Shown one piece after another: positions 42,008-50,402 of a stretch of 64,000 nt of DNA. Each line of letters opens with the position of its first letter. Positions within the stretch are counted from its first letter, which is position 1. The notes under the pieces were generated by a model, which was not told the DNA's origin, ran no database searches, and saw only the letters and a list, made by a program, of their open reading frames with translations. This DNA comes from Streptomyces caelestis (GTDB lineage Bacteria; Actinomycetota; Actinomycetes; Streptomycetales; Streptomycetaceae). Location of the stretch: NCBI RefSeq assembly GCF_014205255.1, contig NZ_JACHNE010000001.1:6076001-6140000 (forward strand). Reading direction: 5' to 3'. The translations under genes and the position numbers were made by a program.

Positions 42008-42025
42008 CCCGCCGCTGCTTATCCC

Positions 42026-42058
42026 AAGCCGCCGGGTCGCATCCGCGCCCGGCGGCTT
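42026..42058 (+). terminator. Terminator after leuB
   Basis: A perfect 11-bp stem AAGCCGCCGGG (42026-42036) / CCCGGCGGCTT (42048-42058) with an 11-base loop. Confidence 0.85.
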
Positions 42059-42249
42059 CCGCATGTTCCCGCCGGGTGTCACCATCGACCACCGGGCCGC
42101 ATTCACCCCGTTCCGTCCTCCGTCGCCCCCGGGCGATAATCGAACGCGAGGCCGCGCAACGAGGGAATGCTCGGACGTCCTAGCACTGGTCACCATCAGA
42201 CCTGTACCGAGCGCGGCCCGTCACTACAACCGGTGAAGGACTTCAACGC

Positions 42250-43338
42250 ATGACGACGCCCACGATCGAGCTCAAGCCGTCCGCCAACCCGCTCTCCGCC
42301 GCGGAACGGGAGGCGATCCTGGCCGACCCCGGGTTCGGCCGCCACTTCACCGACCACATGGTGACGATCAAGTGGACGGAGGGCCGCGGCTGGCACGACG
42401 GCCAGCTCGTGCCGTACGCGCCGATCTCCCTCGACCCCGCCACCACGGTCCTGCACTACGCGCAGGAGATCTTCGAGGGGCTGAAGGCCTACCGCCGCCC
42501 CGACGGCTCGGTCGCCACGTTCCGCCCGGAGAAGAACGCCGAGCGCTTCCAGCGTTCCGCGCGGCGGCTGGCGATGCCCGAGCTGCCGGTCGAGACGTTC
42601 ATCGAGGCATGTGACGCCCTGGTGAGGCAGGACAAGGCGTGGGTGCCGGCGCACGGCGGGGAGGAGTCCCTCTATCTGCGCCCGTTCATGATCGCGACCG
42701 AGGTCGGTCTGGGCGTGAAGCCGGCCAACGAGTACCTGTTCCTGGTGATCGCCTCCCCGGCCGGCGCGTACTTCCCGGGCGGCGTCAAGCCGGTCTCCAT
42801 CTGGGTCTCCGAGGACCGTGTCCGCGCCGTCCCCGGTGGCATGGGCGACGCCAAGACGGGCGGCAACTACGCGGCGTCCCTGCTGGCGCAGGCCGAGGCC
42901 GCGACCAAGGGCTGCGACCAGGTCTGCTACCTCGATGCCGTCGAGCACAAGTGGGTCGAGGAGCTGGGCGGCATGAACCTGTACTTCGTGTACGGGAACA
43001 AGATCGTCACACCGTCCCTCACCGGCTCCATCCTGGAGGGCGTCACCCGCGACTCCCTGCTCGCCGTCGCCCGTGACCTCGGCTACGAGGCCGAGGAGGG
43101 CCGGGTCTCGGCCGACCAGTGGCAGCGGGACTCGGAGAACGGGTCGCTCACGGAGGTGTTCGCCTGCGGTACGGCTGCCGTGATCACGCCGGTCGGTACG
43201 GTGAAGCGGGCCGGGGCCGAGTGGAAGCAGAGCGGCGGTGAGCCGGGCGAGGTCACGCTCCGTCTCCGCCAGGCCCTGCTCGACATCCAGCGGGGTACGG
43301 CGGAGGACAAGCACGGCTGGATGCACCAGCTGGGATGA
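42250..43338 (+). CDS. ilvE: Branched-chain amino-acid aminotransferase
   Basis: 362 residues from ATG 42250. A class IV PLP enzyme that interconverts Ile, Leu and Val with their 2-oxoacids. The PLP Lys lies in GGMGDAKTGGNYAASLLAQA; FEGLKAYRRPDGSVATFRPE and the phosphate-binding AVEHKWVEELGGMNLYFV region are conserved, with GTAAVITPVGTV near the end. It has its own transcription unit, separated from leuB by a terminator and 190 bases in which I see no leader peptide with branched-chain codons that I would defend. Confidence 0.96.
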   Translation: MTTPTIELKPSANPLSAAEREAILADPGFGRHFTDHMVTIKWTEGRGWHDGQLVPYAPISLDPATTVLHYAQEIFEGLKAYRRPDGSVATFRPEKNAERFQRSARRLAMPELPVETFIEACDALVRQDKAWVPAHGGEESLYLRPFMIATEVGLGVKPANEYLFLVIASPAGAYFPGGVKPVSIWVSEDRVRAVPGGMGDAKTGGNYAASLLAQAEAATKGCDQVCYLDAVEHKWVEELGGMNLYFVYGNKIVTPSLTGSILEGVTRDSLLAVARDLGYEAEEGRVSADQWQRDSENGSLTEVFACGTAAVITPVGTVKRAGAEWKQSGGEPGEVTLRLRQALLDIQRGTAEDKHGWMHQLG

Positions 43339-43367
43339 GGCAGTACTCGGCGTCGGTGCCGGACTCA

Positions 43368-43386
43368 CCGGGGGCTCCGCCCCCGG
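43368..43386 (+). terminator. Terminator after ilvE
   Basis: CCGGGGGC / GCCCCCGG, an 8-bp perfect stem with a TCC loop, 30 bases after the stop. Confidence 0.7.
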
Positions 43387-43639
43387 ACCTCCGGCCTGTG
43401 CGGCAGGAAACCGGGCTTGCTGCCTCGCCCCCGGACCCCGTCGTCCCGGCCGCCGGGGCCGACAGCGCATACGCCACCCCTCCCACCGGCCCCGACAGCA
43501 GGTAGCTGCACTCCACTGAACACCTGGAGGGCGTCCGCGTCGTAGACCCGGCCGCAGCGGGCGAAGCCGCTGAGGGTGATGAGCGCCCAGGGCGTGCCGA
43601 TCGCGGTCCGCAGCAGCACGAAGGACGTCATCGACTGCA

Positions 43640-44038
43640 ATTCCCCCGACTCGTAGCTGACCCCGGGCGACACCAACAAGGGCCACCACGCCTTCGTCCG
43701 TGACCTGAGGACGGGCGAGCTGCGCCGGATCGACGCCGCCGACCCGGCCGCCTTCACCGCCTCCCCGCAGCTCAGCGCCGACAGCCGGTACCTCGCGTTC
43801 GTCTCGGCCGACCCGGGCGACCCGGACCGTACGACGCGCGCGTACGTACGTGACCTGCGCACCGGGCGCACGGTCCTGGCCGGCCCGGACGCCGAGGGCG
43901 GCCCGAACGATCAGAGCGTGTCCGCCCCGGGTGCTCGACCGGCACGGCCGCCAGGTCGCCTTCAGCAGGTCCTCGCCCGACCTCGTGCCCGGCGACACGT
44001 ACGACACCTCGCACGTCCACGTCCGTCACATGAGGTGA
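43640..44038 (+). pseudogene. Remnant of a WD40/PD40 (TolB-like) beta-propeller protein
   Basis: One frame gives DTNKGHHAFVRDLRTGELRR, FTASPQLSADSRYLAFVSAD, YVRDLRTGRTVLAGPDAEGG and NDQSVSAP. It is preceded by an in-frame stop (TAG near 43660), and the similarity then shifts to a second frame (VLDRHGRQVAFSRSSPDLVP, ending HVHVRHMR). These are the repeating blades (SPDG-like, VFVRDLxTG) of secreted PD40 propellers. The 5' part of the gene is missing. The 300 bases before it (43339-43640) contain a minus-strand fragment I could not identify and no intact gene. Confidence 0.75.
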
Positions 44039-44096
44039 CCGACCGCATCCTGAGACACCCGTGAGCGAAGCACGGAGGTTGTGCCAGACTGCCCCC

Positions 44097-44147
44097 GTGC
44101 TCTCGTTCGCCATGATTATTGGCAGCAGGCGCGCCGGTCCGCAGTGA
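44097..44147 (+). CDS. Putative cimA leader peptide with tandem rare Ile codons
   Basis: The ORF from GTG 44097 (or the internal ATG 44112) to TGA 44145-44147 reads MLSFAMIIGSRRAGPQ. It holds two adjacent ATT isoleucine codons (44115-44120), which are very rare in this genome. A terminator with a T-run follows 54 bases after its stop, ahead of cimA. The weak point is initiation: the nearest GGAGG (44074-44078) is about 18 bases before GTG 44097, so translation would have to start there or from a leaderless transcript. Confidence 0.5.
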   Translation: MLSFAMIIGSRRAGPQ

Positions 44148-44201
44148 CCGCCATGTACGACCAGGTACGGGCGGACACCGTCGTCCTCGACCCGCGCGCA
44201 G

Positions 44202-44227
44202 ACCTCTCGCACCCGCGAGAGGTTTTT
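44202..44227 (+). terminator. T-tract terminator in the cimA leader (attenuator)
   Basis: ACCTCTCGC 44202-44210 pairs perfectly with GCGAGAGGT 44215-44223 around a 4-base loop, and T5 covers 44223-44227. It lies 112 bases upstream of the cimA start. CTCTCG at 44100-44105, in the leader ORF, could pair with CGAGAG 44216-44221 as an alternative fold. Confidence 0.8.
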
Positions 44228-44339
44228 CGCATTTCTGGCCCACCCACAGCCGGAGGCGAGAGCGCGAGGGAGTATGTGAGGGCGGTGGAGCCGGTCATTC
44301 CGGTACGACCGAGATCCCATCCTCAGGAGCCTTGACACC

Positions 44340-45944
44340 ATGACCGCACCCAGCGAACTCGACGATTCCTTCCACGTCTTCGACACCACCCTGCGCGACG
44401 GCGCCCAGCGGGAGGGCATCAACCTCACCGTCGCGGACAAGCTGGCCATCGCGCGGCACCTGGACGACTTCGGCGTGGGCTTCATCGAGGGCGGCTGGCC
44501 GGGCGCGAACCCCCGGGACACCGAGTTCTTCGCCCGTGCCCAGCAGGAGATCGACTTCCGGTACGCCCAGCTGGTCGCGTTCGGCTCCACCCGCCGCGCC
44601 GGCACCACCGCCGCAGAGGACCCGCAGGTCAGAGCGCTCCTGGAATCCAGCGCGCCAGTGATCACGCTGGTCGCCAAGTCGCACGACCGCCATGTCGAAC
44701 TCGCCCTGCGCACGACCCTGGACGAGAACCTGGCGATGGTCCGCGACACGGTGTCGTTCCTGAAGGACCAGGGCCGCCGCGTCTTCGTCGACTGCGAGCA
44801 CTTCTTCGACGGCTACCGCGCGAACCCCGAGTACGCGAAGTCGGTCGTCCGTGCGGCCTCGCAGGCCGGAGCGGACGTGGTGGTCCTCTGTGACACCAAC
44901 GGCGGCATGCTCCCGGCGCAGATCCAGGCGGTCGTCGCCACGGTCCTGGCCGACACGGGCGCCCGGCTCGGCATCCACGCCCAGGACGACACGGGCTGCG
45001 CGGTGGCCAACACGCTGGCCGCCGTCGACGCGGGCGCGACGCACGTCCAGTGCACCGCCAACGGCTACGGCGAACGCGTCGGCAACGCCAACCTCTTCCC
45101 GGTCGTGGCGGCCCTGGAGCTCAAGTACGGCAAGCGGGTCCTGCCCGAGGGGCACCTGCGCGAGATGACCCGCATCTCGCACGCCATCGCCGAGGTCGTC
45201 AACCTCACGCCCTCCACGCACCAGCCCTACGTCGGCGTCTCGGCCTTCGCGCACAAGGCCGGCCTGCACGCCTCGGCCATCAAGGTCGACCCGGACCTGT
45301 ACCAGCACATCGACCCCGAGCAGGTCGGCAACACCATGCGGATGCTGGTCTCCGACATGGCCGGCCGCGCCTCCATCGAGCTCAAGGGCAAGGAACTCGG
45401 CATCGACCTCGGCGGCGACCGGGAGCTGGTCGGCCGGGTGGTCGAGCGGGTGAAGGAACGCGAACTCAGGGGCTACACCTACGAGGCGGCGGACGCCAGC
45501 TTCGAGATCCTTCTGCGCACCGAGGTCCAGGGCAAGCCGCTGCGCTACTTCGAGATCGAGTCCTGGCGCGCCATCGTCGAGGACCGCCCCGACGGCTCCC
45601 ACGCCAACGAGGCCACGGTCAAGCTCTGGGCCAAGGGCGAGCGCATCGTCGCCACGGCTGAGGGCAACGGCCCGGTCAACGCGCTGGACCGGGCCCTGCG
45701 CGTGGGCCTGGAGAAGATCTACCCCCAGCTCGCCAAACTGGAACTGGTCGACTACAAGGTCCGCATCCTGGAGGGCAAGCACGGCACCAACTCGACGACG
45801 CGCGTGCTGATCTCCACGTCCGACGGCACGGGCGAGTGGTCGACGGTGGGCGTCGCCGACAACGTCATCGCCGCGAGCTGGCAGGCCCTGGAGGACGCGT
45901 ACACGTACGGGCTGCTGCGGGCGGGAGTGACCCCGGCCGAGTAG
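44340..45944 (+). CDS. cimA: Citramalate synthase
   Basis: 534 residues from ATG 44340. A DRE-TIM aldol enzyme that joins acetyl-CoA and pyruvate to (R)-citramalate, giving 2-oxobutyrate for isoleucine without threonine. The catalytic motif is VFDTTLRDGAQREGINLTVA; metal-binding His-x-His is in RLGIHAQDDTGCAVANTLAA. The citramalate-type features are FIEGGWPGANPRDTEFFARA and VGVSAFAHKAGLHASAIKVD, and a LeuA-type regulatory domain (about 400-534) is present. It is distinct from 2-isopropylmalate synthase. The leader with Ile codons supports an isoleucine role. It is monocistronic. Confidence 0.92.
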   Translation: MTAPSELDDSFHVFDTTLRDGAQREGINLTVADKLAIARHLDDFGVGFIEGGWPGANPRDTEFFARAQQEIDFRYAQLVAFGSTRRAGTTAAEDPQVRALLESSAPVITLVAKSHDRHVELALRTTLDENLAMVRDTVSFLKDQGRRVFVDCEHFFDGYRANPEYAKSVVRAASQAGADVVVLCDTNGGMLPAQIQAVVATVLADTGARLGIHAQDDTGCAVANTLAAVDAGATHVQCTANGYGERVGNANLFPVVAALELKYGKRVLPEGHLREMTRISHAIAEVVNLTPSTHQPYVGVSAFAHKAGLHASAIKVDPDLYQHIDPEQVGNTMRMLVSDMAGRASIELKGKELGIDLGGDRELVGRVVERVKERELRGYTYEAADASFEILLRTEVQGKPLRYFEIESWRAIVEDRPDGSHANEATVKLWAKGERIVATAEGNGPVNALDRALRVGLEKIYPQLAKLELVDYKVRILEGKHGTNSTTRVLISTSDGTGEWSTVGVADNVIAASWQALEDAYTYGLLRAGVTPAE

Positions 45945-45993
45945 GCGGGTGGCGACGGCGCTTTCCGCGCCGTCGCCGTCAGCCGATCGTCTG

Positions 45994-46037
45994 TGTCCGT
46001 GCTGTCCGTGCTGTCCGTGCTGTCCGTGCTGTCCGTG
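45994..46037 (+). repeat. Short tandem repeat, five copies of a 9-bp unit
   Basis: CTGTCCGTG is repeated exactly: 46002-46010, 46011-46019, 46020-46028 and 46029-46037, with a fifth, 8-base copy at 45994-46001. It lies in the 172-base gap between cimA and the next gene. It is probably a slippage-prone spacer. Confidence 0.9.
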
Positions 46038-46116
46038 CGCGGCGTCCGCGAAATCCGCGCCCGACCGATATCCCTTTCTGTGTCGATTCTGTGCCGATTC
46101 GGGTAGCTTCGAACAT

Positions 46117-47469
46117 ATGAAGGCCGCACTGGTGCGTACTCTCGTACGTCTGCTGATCGTGCCGGTCGTCGCCGTACTGGCGGCGCTGATGGTCGGGGCG
46201 CCCGGTGCGCACGCGGCCACCGACCTCTCGAAGGTCGCCGAGGAACTACGCGAGAACCCGGTCTACGTCGATCCGGCCGCCTCCGGGCAGCTGGCCGCGT
46301 CGGACGCCGAGGCGCTCGCCGACAAGATCAAGGACGCCGACAAGCCCGTCTTCGTGGCGGTGCTCCCGGCCGACTTCCCCACGCAGGACCTCTTCCGGAA
46401 CCTCCGCACCGAGACCGGCGTCACCGGCCTGTACGGCATCCGCCTCGGAGACGAGTTCGACGCCCGCGCGGACAGCTCGGTGATGAGCCCCCAGGCGGTG
46501 TCCAACCTGGTCACGGCCGTGCGCGACGCGGGTGACGTCAAGGCCCAGCTGAACGACTTCGTCGACGACGCCCTGCGCAACGTGGGCGGCTCGGCCCCCA
46601 GCAGCTGGAGCGACGGCTCGGGTACCGACGTGCCGGTCGGCGGCCTGGTCACGGTCGGCGCGCTGATCGCGGCCGGTGGCGCGGGCGCCTACGCGCTGGC
46701 CCGCCGCAACCGCCGCCGCCACGAGGAGGAGCAGCGGGCCGCGCTGGAGAAGCTGCGCGTGGTGGTCGACGAGGACATCACCGCCTTCGGCGAGGAACTC
46801 GACCGCCTCGACTTCCACCCCGGCGAACCCGGCGCCGACGATGCGATGCGCGCCGACTACGAGCACGCCCTGGACGCCTACGAGCAGGCGAAGTCCCTGA
46901 TGGCGGCGGCGACCAAACCGGAGGACGTGCGGGCCGTCACGCGGGCCGTGGAGGACGGCCGGTTCTCCCTGGCGCGGCTCGTGGCCCGCCGCGAGCGTGC
47001 CCCGCTGCCGGAGCGGCGCCCGCCCTGCTTCTTCGACCCCCGCCACGGCCCCTCGGTCGCCGACGTGAGCTGGACGCCGCCGGGCGGTGCCACGCGTGAC
47101 GTCCCCGTCTGCGCGGCCGACCGGACCCGGCTCGCCGAGGGCCGCGACCCGGTGATCCGCGAGGTCGACACCGAGTACGGCCGCCGCCCGTACTGGGAGG
47201 CCGGCCCGGCGTACGGCCCCTGGGCCGGCGGCTACTTCGGCGGCGGCATCCTGCCCGGCCTCCTCATCGGCACCATGCTCGGCAGCATGATGGCCACCCC
47301 CGCCTACGGGGCCGACTACGGCTCCGGCTACGGCGACTTCGGCGGCTACGAGGGCGGCGACGTCTCCGGCGCGGACTTCGACACGGGCGATTTCGGGGGC
47401 GGCTTCGGCGACGGCGGCTTCGGTGGCGGCGACTTCGGCGGGGGAGGGGACTTCGGGGGCGGCTTCTGA
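46117..47469 (+). CDS. Secreted/membrane protein with a TPM-like domain and a Gly-rich tail
   Basis: 450 residues from ATG 46117. A signal peptide (VRLLIVPVVAVLAALMVGAP, cut after AHA) leads to an extracytoplasmic domain of about 170 residues resembling TPM/YgcG-like folds (PVFVAVLPADF ... YGIRLGDEFDAR). One membrane helix (VGGLVTVGALIAAGGAGAYA) and a charged coiled segment (RRHEEEQRAALEKLRVVVDE) follow. Then comes a Cys-containing domain (RRPPCFFDPRHGP ... VPVCAADRTRL), and last a Gly/Asp/Phe-rich tail (FGGGFGDGGFGGGDFGGGGD). The function is unknown. The Gly-rich end is typical of TPM-domain proteins. Confidence 0.82.
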   Translation: MKAALVRTLVRLLIVPVVAVLAALMVGAPGAHAATDLSKVAEELRENPVYVDPAASGQLAASDAEALADKIKDADKPVFVAVLPADFPTQDLFRNLRTETGVTGLYGIRLGDEFDARADSSVMSPQAVSNLVTAVRDAGDVKAQLNDFVDDALRNVGGSAPSSWSDGSGTDVPVGGLVTVGALIAAGGAGAYALARRNRRRHEEEQRAALEKLRVVVDEDITAFGEELDRLDFHPGEPGADDAMRADYEHALDAYEQAKSLMAAATKPEDVRAVTRAVEDGRFSLARLVARRERAPLPERRPPCFFDPRHGPSVADVSWTPPGGATRDVPVCAADRTRLAEGRDPVIREVDTEYGRRPYWEAGPAYGPWAGGYFGGGILPGLLIGTMLGSMMATPAYGADYGSGYGDFGGYEGGDVSGADFDTGDFGGGFGDGGFGGGDFGGGGDFGGGF

Positions 47470-47529
47470 CGGGAGTGCCGTTCGCCCTCCCCCGGAGACC
47501 CACGACCGACACGCCCGAGCCCTCCCTCC

Positions 47530-48090
47530 GAGCGAACAGCCCGAGCGCGACGCGGGGCCCGGGACCAGGGCCCCGGGTAGGCACCCGGCCGCGTCCCGGC
47601 TGGGGGACCCGGGCCCCGCGCCGGAGGTCGGCGCCCGGCTGCCTGCCGGTTGAGGACCCGGGCCCGTGCAGGTCCGGCCCCGGCCGCTGCCCGCAGCCCC
47701 CGTCATCAGAGCGGGAGGTCAGCGCCTGGCCCCTTCCCGGCTCAGGCCCCCGGGCATCCGACCAGGGTCAACCGCCCGGCCGCGTGCCGGTCGAGGATCC
47801 GGCCCCCGAGCGGGACCCGGCTCTGGTCGCTGCCCTCGGCCTGGCCCTTGACCAGAGGCCGGCGCCCGGGCGCGTCCTGGTCGAGGACCTGGGCCTCCGT
47901 GCCGGAGGTCGCACCCGGCCGTTTCCTGGCCCAGGCCGCCGGCGTCCGACGGGGAGTAAGCGCCCGGCCCCGCCCCGGTCCGGCACCCGGGCCCTGGTGC
48001 CGGTGGCCGGTCCCTACCCGAGTCCCCGTCCAGCATCCGCCCCCGTACCAGGCGTCAGCGCCCGGCCCCGCCCCGGTCCAGCACCCGCTT
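47530..48090. repeat. Degenerate ~49-bp tandem repeat array abutting an MFS gene
   Basis: A GC-rich unit resembling GCGCCCGGCCGCGTCCCGGT plus CGAGGACCCGGGCC recurs at about 47580, 47630, 47720, 47770, 47860, 47909, 47958 and 48056, i.e. spacings near 49 or twice that, with weaker copies between. The copies at 47958 and 48056 share an identical 22-base core. The last copy includes the stop and final codons of the MFS gene (ends 48055). The region 47470-48054 contains no credible gene on either strand; the long open frames there are an effect of the composition. Confidence 0.7.
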
Positions 48091-49227
48091 CCGCTGCCGC
48101 CACACGACCCCGGCCACCACGCCCGCCAGTGCGACCAGCGCCGCGCTGACCCACACCGGCGACCGGTACCCGAACCCCGCGCCGATCGCCATGCCACCGG
48201 CCCAAGGGCCCAGCGCGGCGCCCACGTTGAACGCGGCCGTGGCGAAACCCCCGGCCAGCGTGGGCGCGCCCGGTGCCGCGTACAGCACCTGGGAGATGAG
48301 CGTGGAGCCGACGCCGAAGGACAGCGCCCCCTGGGCGAAGACGAGTCCGAGTGCCAGGGCCGGGTGCCCGGCCCCGAGTGCCAGGAGGCACCAGCCCAGG
48401 CAGACGGTGATGCCCCCGAAGGCCAGGACGGGTACAGGGCGGCGGTCGGCGATCCGCCCCGCTGCGGTCACCCCCGCGAACGACCCGGCCCCGAACAGCG
48501 CGAGCACTCCGGGGACCCAGGCGCTGCCCAGCCCCGTCACCTCGGTGACCAGCGGCGCGAGATAGGTGAAGGTGCAGAAGGTCGCGCCGTTCACCAGGGC
48601 GCCCAGCAGCAGCGTGACGACCAGCCGAGGGCTGCGCAGCGACCGCAGCTCACCACGTAGCGCGGGCGGCGCACCCCCGGCCGCACCGCCCGGCACCGAC
48701 CTCGCCACCGCCGCCAGCGCGGGCAGCGACACCAGCGCCACGGCCCAGAACGCCGCACGCCAGCCCCACAGCCCGCCCAGCAGGGCCCCGGCGGGCACGC
48801 CGGCCACACAGGCCAGCGTCACCCCGCCCAGCAGCATGGACGTGGCCCGCCCCTTCGCGTCCGCCGGGACCATGTCCACGGCGGTCACGAGAGCGACGGC
48901 GAGGAAGCCGGCGTTGGCGAGCGCCCCCACGACCCGCGTGGCGAGCAACACCTCGAAACTGCCGGTGAGCGCACCGGCGACATGGACGGCGAGAAACACG
49001 ACGAGGAACGCCAGCAGCGCACCCCGCCGCGGCCAGCGCCGCGCGAGGCCCGCCACCAGCGGCGCCCCCACCACCATCCCCACCGCGAAGGCGGAGGTCA
49101 GCGCCCCCGCCGCGGGAACGGACACCCCCAGATCCCGCGCGATGTCCGGCACCAGACCGGACAGCATGAACTCGGACGTCCCTTGCGCGAACACGGCAAG
49201 GCCCAGCAGAAGTAGAGCGAACGGCAT
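48055..49227 (-). CDS. MFS efflux transporter, Cmx/CmrA (chloramphenicol-type) family
   Basis: 390 residues with 12 predicted helices. The opening VFAQGTSEFMLSGLVPDIAR and the DLGVSVPAAGALTSAFAVGM, MVPADAKGRATSMLLGGVTL and VAGVPAGALLGGLWGWRAAF blocks match the actinobacterial chloramphenicol-resistance exporters and AraJ-like DHA1 proteins. It exports a hydrophobic drug or metabolite by proton antiport; chloramphenicol is suggested by family, not proven. The 3' end is the last unit of the degenerate tandem array. There is no adjacent regulator on this side. Confidence 0.88.
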   Translation of the reverse strand: MPFALLLLGLAVFAQGTSEFMLSGLVPDIARDLGVSVPAAGALTSAFAVGMVVGAPLVAGLARRWPRRGALLAFLVVFLAVHVAGALTGSFEVLLATRVVGALANAGFLAVALVTAVDMVPADAKGRATSMLLGGVTLACVAGVPAGALLGGLWGWRAAFWAVALVSLPALAAVARSVPGGAAGGAPPALRGELRSLRSPRLVVTLLLGALVNGATFCTFTYLAPLVTEVTGLGSAWVPGVLALFGAGSFAGVTAAGRIADRRPVPVLAFGGITVCLGWCLLALGAGHPALALGLVFAQGALSFGVGSTLISQVLYAAPGAPTLAGGFATAAFNVGAALGPWAGGMAIGAGFGYRSPVWVSAALVALAGVVAGVVWRQRKRVLDRGGAGR

Positions 49228-49382
49228 GAAAAATTCCGCACCCCGAAGTCGACGTCGGACACGACAGGTCGGACGGCTTCCGGCAGCGGAGCGAGCGGGC
49301 TCAGCGGCCCGGCATCACGAGCAGCCACCGGAGAGCCGGTGGCCGCACTCTGGACGCCTCGGGGCTGGACACGGCGGACACG

Positions 49383-50336
49383 TTAGGCGCTCCCGGGGGC
49401 CCGGGGCCACCGCTTTTCCTCCGGCTCGCCCCGTGCGGCGGTCACAGCCGTGTCCTTCCGGTCCTTCCGGCCCCCACCGCGGTGGACGACGACCACGGCC
49501 GCCAGGCAGACGGCCAGGCCGAGAGCGGTCTGCACGCCGAACGGCTCACCGAACACCATCGCGCCCCAGACGGCCGTGACCGGGGCCATGAGGAACATCA
49601 GCGTGTTCACCTTCGTCACCCCGGAGCGCTTCAGGATGAGCCAGTACAGCCCGTACCCGCCGAACGTGGACAGACCCACGAGCCAGGCGACGGCCACCCA
49701 GAACCCGCTCTCCGCGGGCGGCGCGGCGGATCCGGTGCTCAGGGCGAGCACGGAGAAGAGGACGGCGCTGGTGGCGCAGTGGACGGTCAGCGACACCGAG
49801 GGAGCGACCCGCGAGCGGGACCGGCTCTCCAGGAACGTGGCCGCGACCAGGGACAGCATGCCGATCAGCGGGACGACGTACGCCCACCAGGCCACGCCGG
49901 TCCCGGCCGCGGCGTCGGCCAGGGTGACCACGGCGACGCCGCTCAGCCCCAGACCCAGGCCGATCCACTGCCGGCCCGAGACGTACTGCCCCAGCAGCGG
50001 CCCCGCGAGGGCCCCGGCGACGAGGGGCTGGACACCGTCGATCAGGGCCGTCGTGCCACTGGAGACGCCGAGCTGGATGGCGTAGTAGACGCTGAGCAGA
50101 TAGCCGCTCTGCGACAGCACGCCGATGACGGCCTGCCGGGTCACGTCCCGGGCGGTGAGCCCCCGCCAGGCCGTGCGCGCGACGACGGCGACGGCGACGA
50201 GGACGACGGCCAGCGGCAGGAACCGCCACATCAGGACCGTGATCGCGGACGCGTTGCCCGCACCGAGCTTGGCCCCGATGAACCCGGAGCTCCAGCAGAG
50301 GACGAAGGCGACGGAGAGCAGGATGTTCACGAACAT
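49383..50336 (-). CDS. EamA-family (DMT) transporter
   Basis: 317 residues starting at ATG 50336 (GTG codons just upstream are alternatives). It has ten hydrophobic segments in two EamA halves: ILLSVAFVLCWSSGFIGAKL and TVLMWRFLPLAVVLVAVAVV in the first, STFGGYGLYWLILKRSGVTK and TLMFLMAPVTAVWGAMVFGE in the second. The family exports amino acids and metabolites. It is divergent from a TetR gene, with two copies of a 14-bp site in the 66-base gap, so it is the probable target of that regulator. Confidence 0.9.
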   Translation of the reverse strand: MFVNILLSVAFVLCWSSGFIGAKLGAGNASAITVLMWRFLPLAVVLVAVAVVARTAWRGLTARDVTRQAVIGVLSQSGYLLSVYYAIQLGVSSGTTALIDGVQPLVAGALAGPLLGQYVSGRQWIGLGLGLSGVAVVTLADAAAGTGVAWWAYVVPLIGMLSLVAATFLESRSRSRVAPSVSLTVHCATSAVLFSVLALSTGSAAPPAESGFWVAVAWLVGLSTFGGYGLYWLILKRSGVTKVNTLMFLMAPVTAVWGAMVFGEPFGVQTALGLAVCLAAVVVVHRGGGRKDRKDTAVTAARGEPEEKRWPRAPGSA

Positions 50337-50348
50337 CACCACCAGTAG

Positions 50349-50394
50349 ACAGATCGGTATACCCGTTCCCCGCCGACTATACAGATCGGTATAC
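50349..50394. promoter_or_regulatory. Duplicated operator between the EamA and TetR genes
   Basis: ACAGATCGGTATAC occurs exactly at 50349-50362 and 50381-50394. The second copy lies in a palindrome, TATACAGATCGGTATA. One copy sits next to each start codon, so the TetR protein at 50403 could repress both genes at once. Confidence 0.8.
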
Positions 50395-50402
50395 TCGGGG
50401 TC

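Noticed and set aside
42063..42237. Leader peptide for ilvE
   Set aside because: A frame containing VLALVTI exists, but it lacks a ribosome site and any T-tract terminator follows nowhere before ilvE.
44081..44335. 84-codon frame in the cimA leader
   Set aside because: It runs through the terminator hairpin and starts 2 bases after a GGAGG, too close for initiation; no similarity seen. The short frame with tandem Ile codons fits better.
47470..48054. Open frames in the tandem repeat array
   Set aside because: The translations are Pro/Arg/Gly-rich and follow the DNA repeat; no recognisable protein and no usable start.
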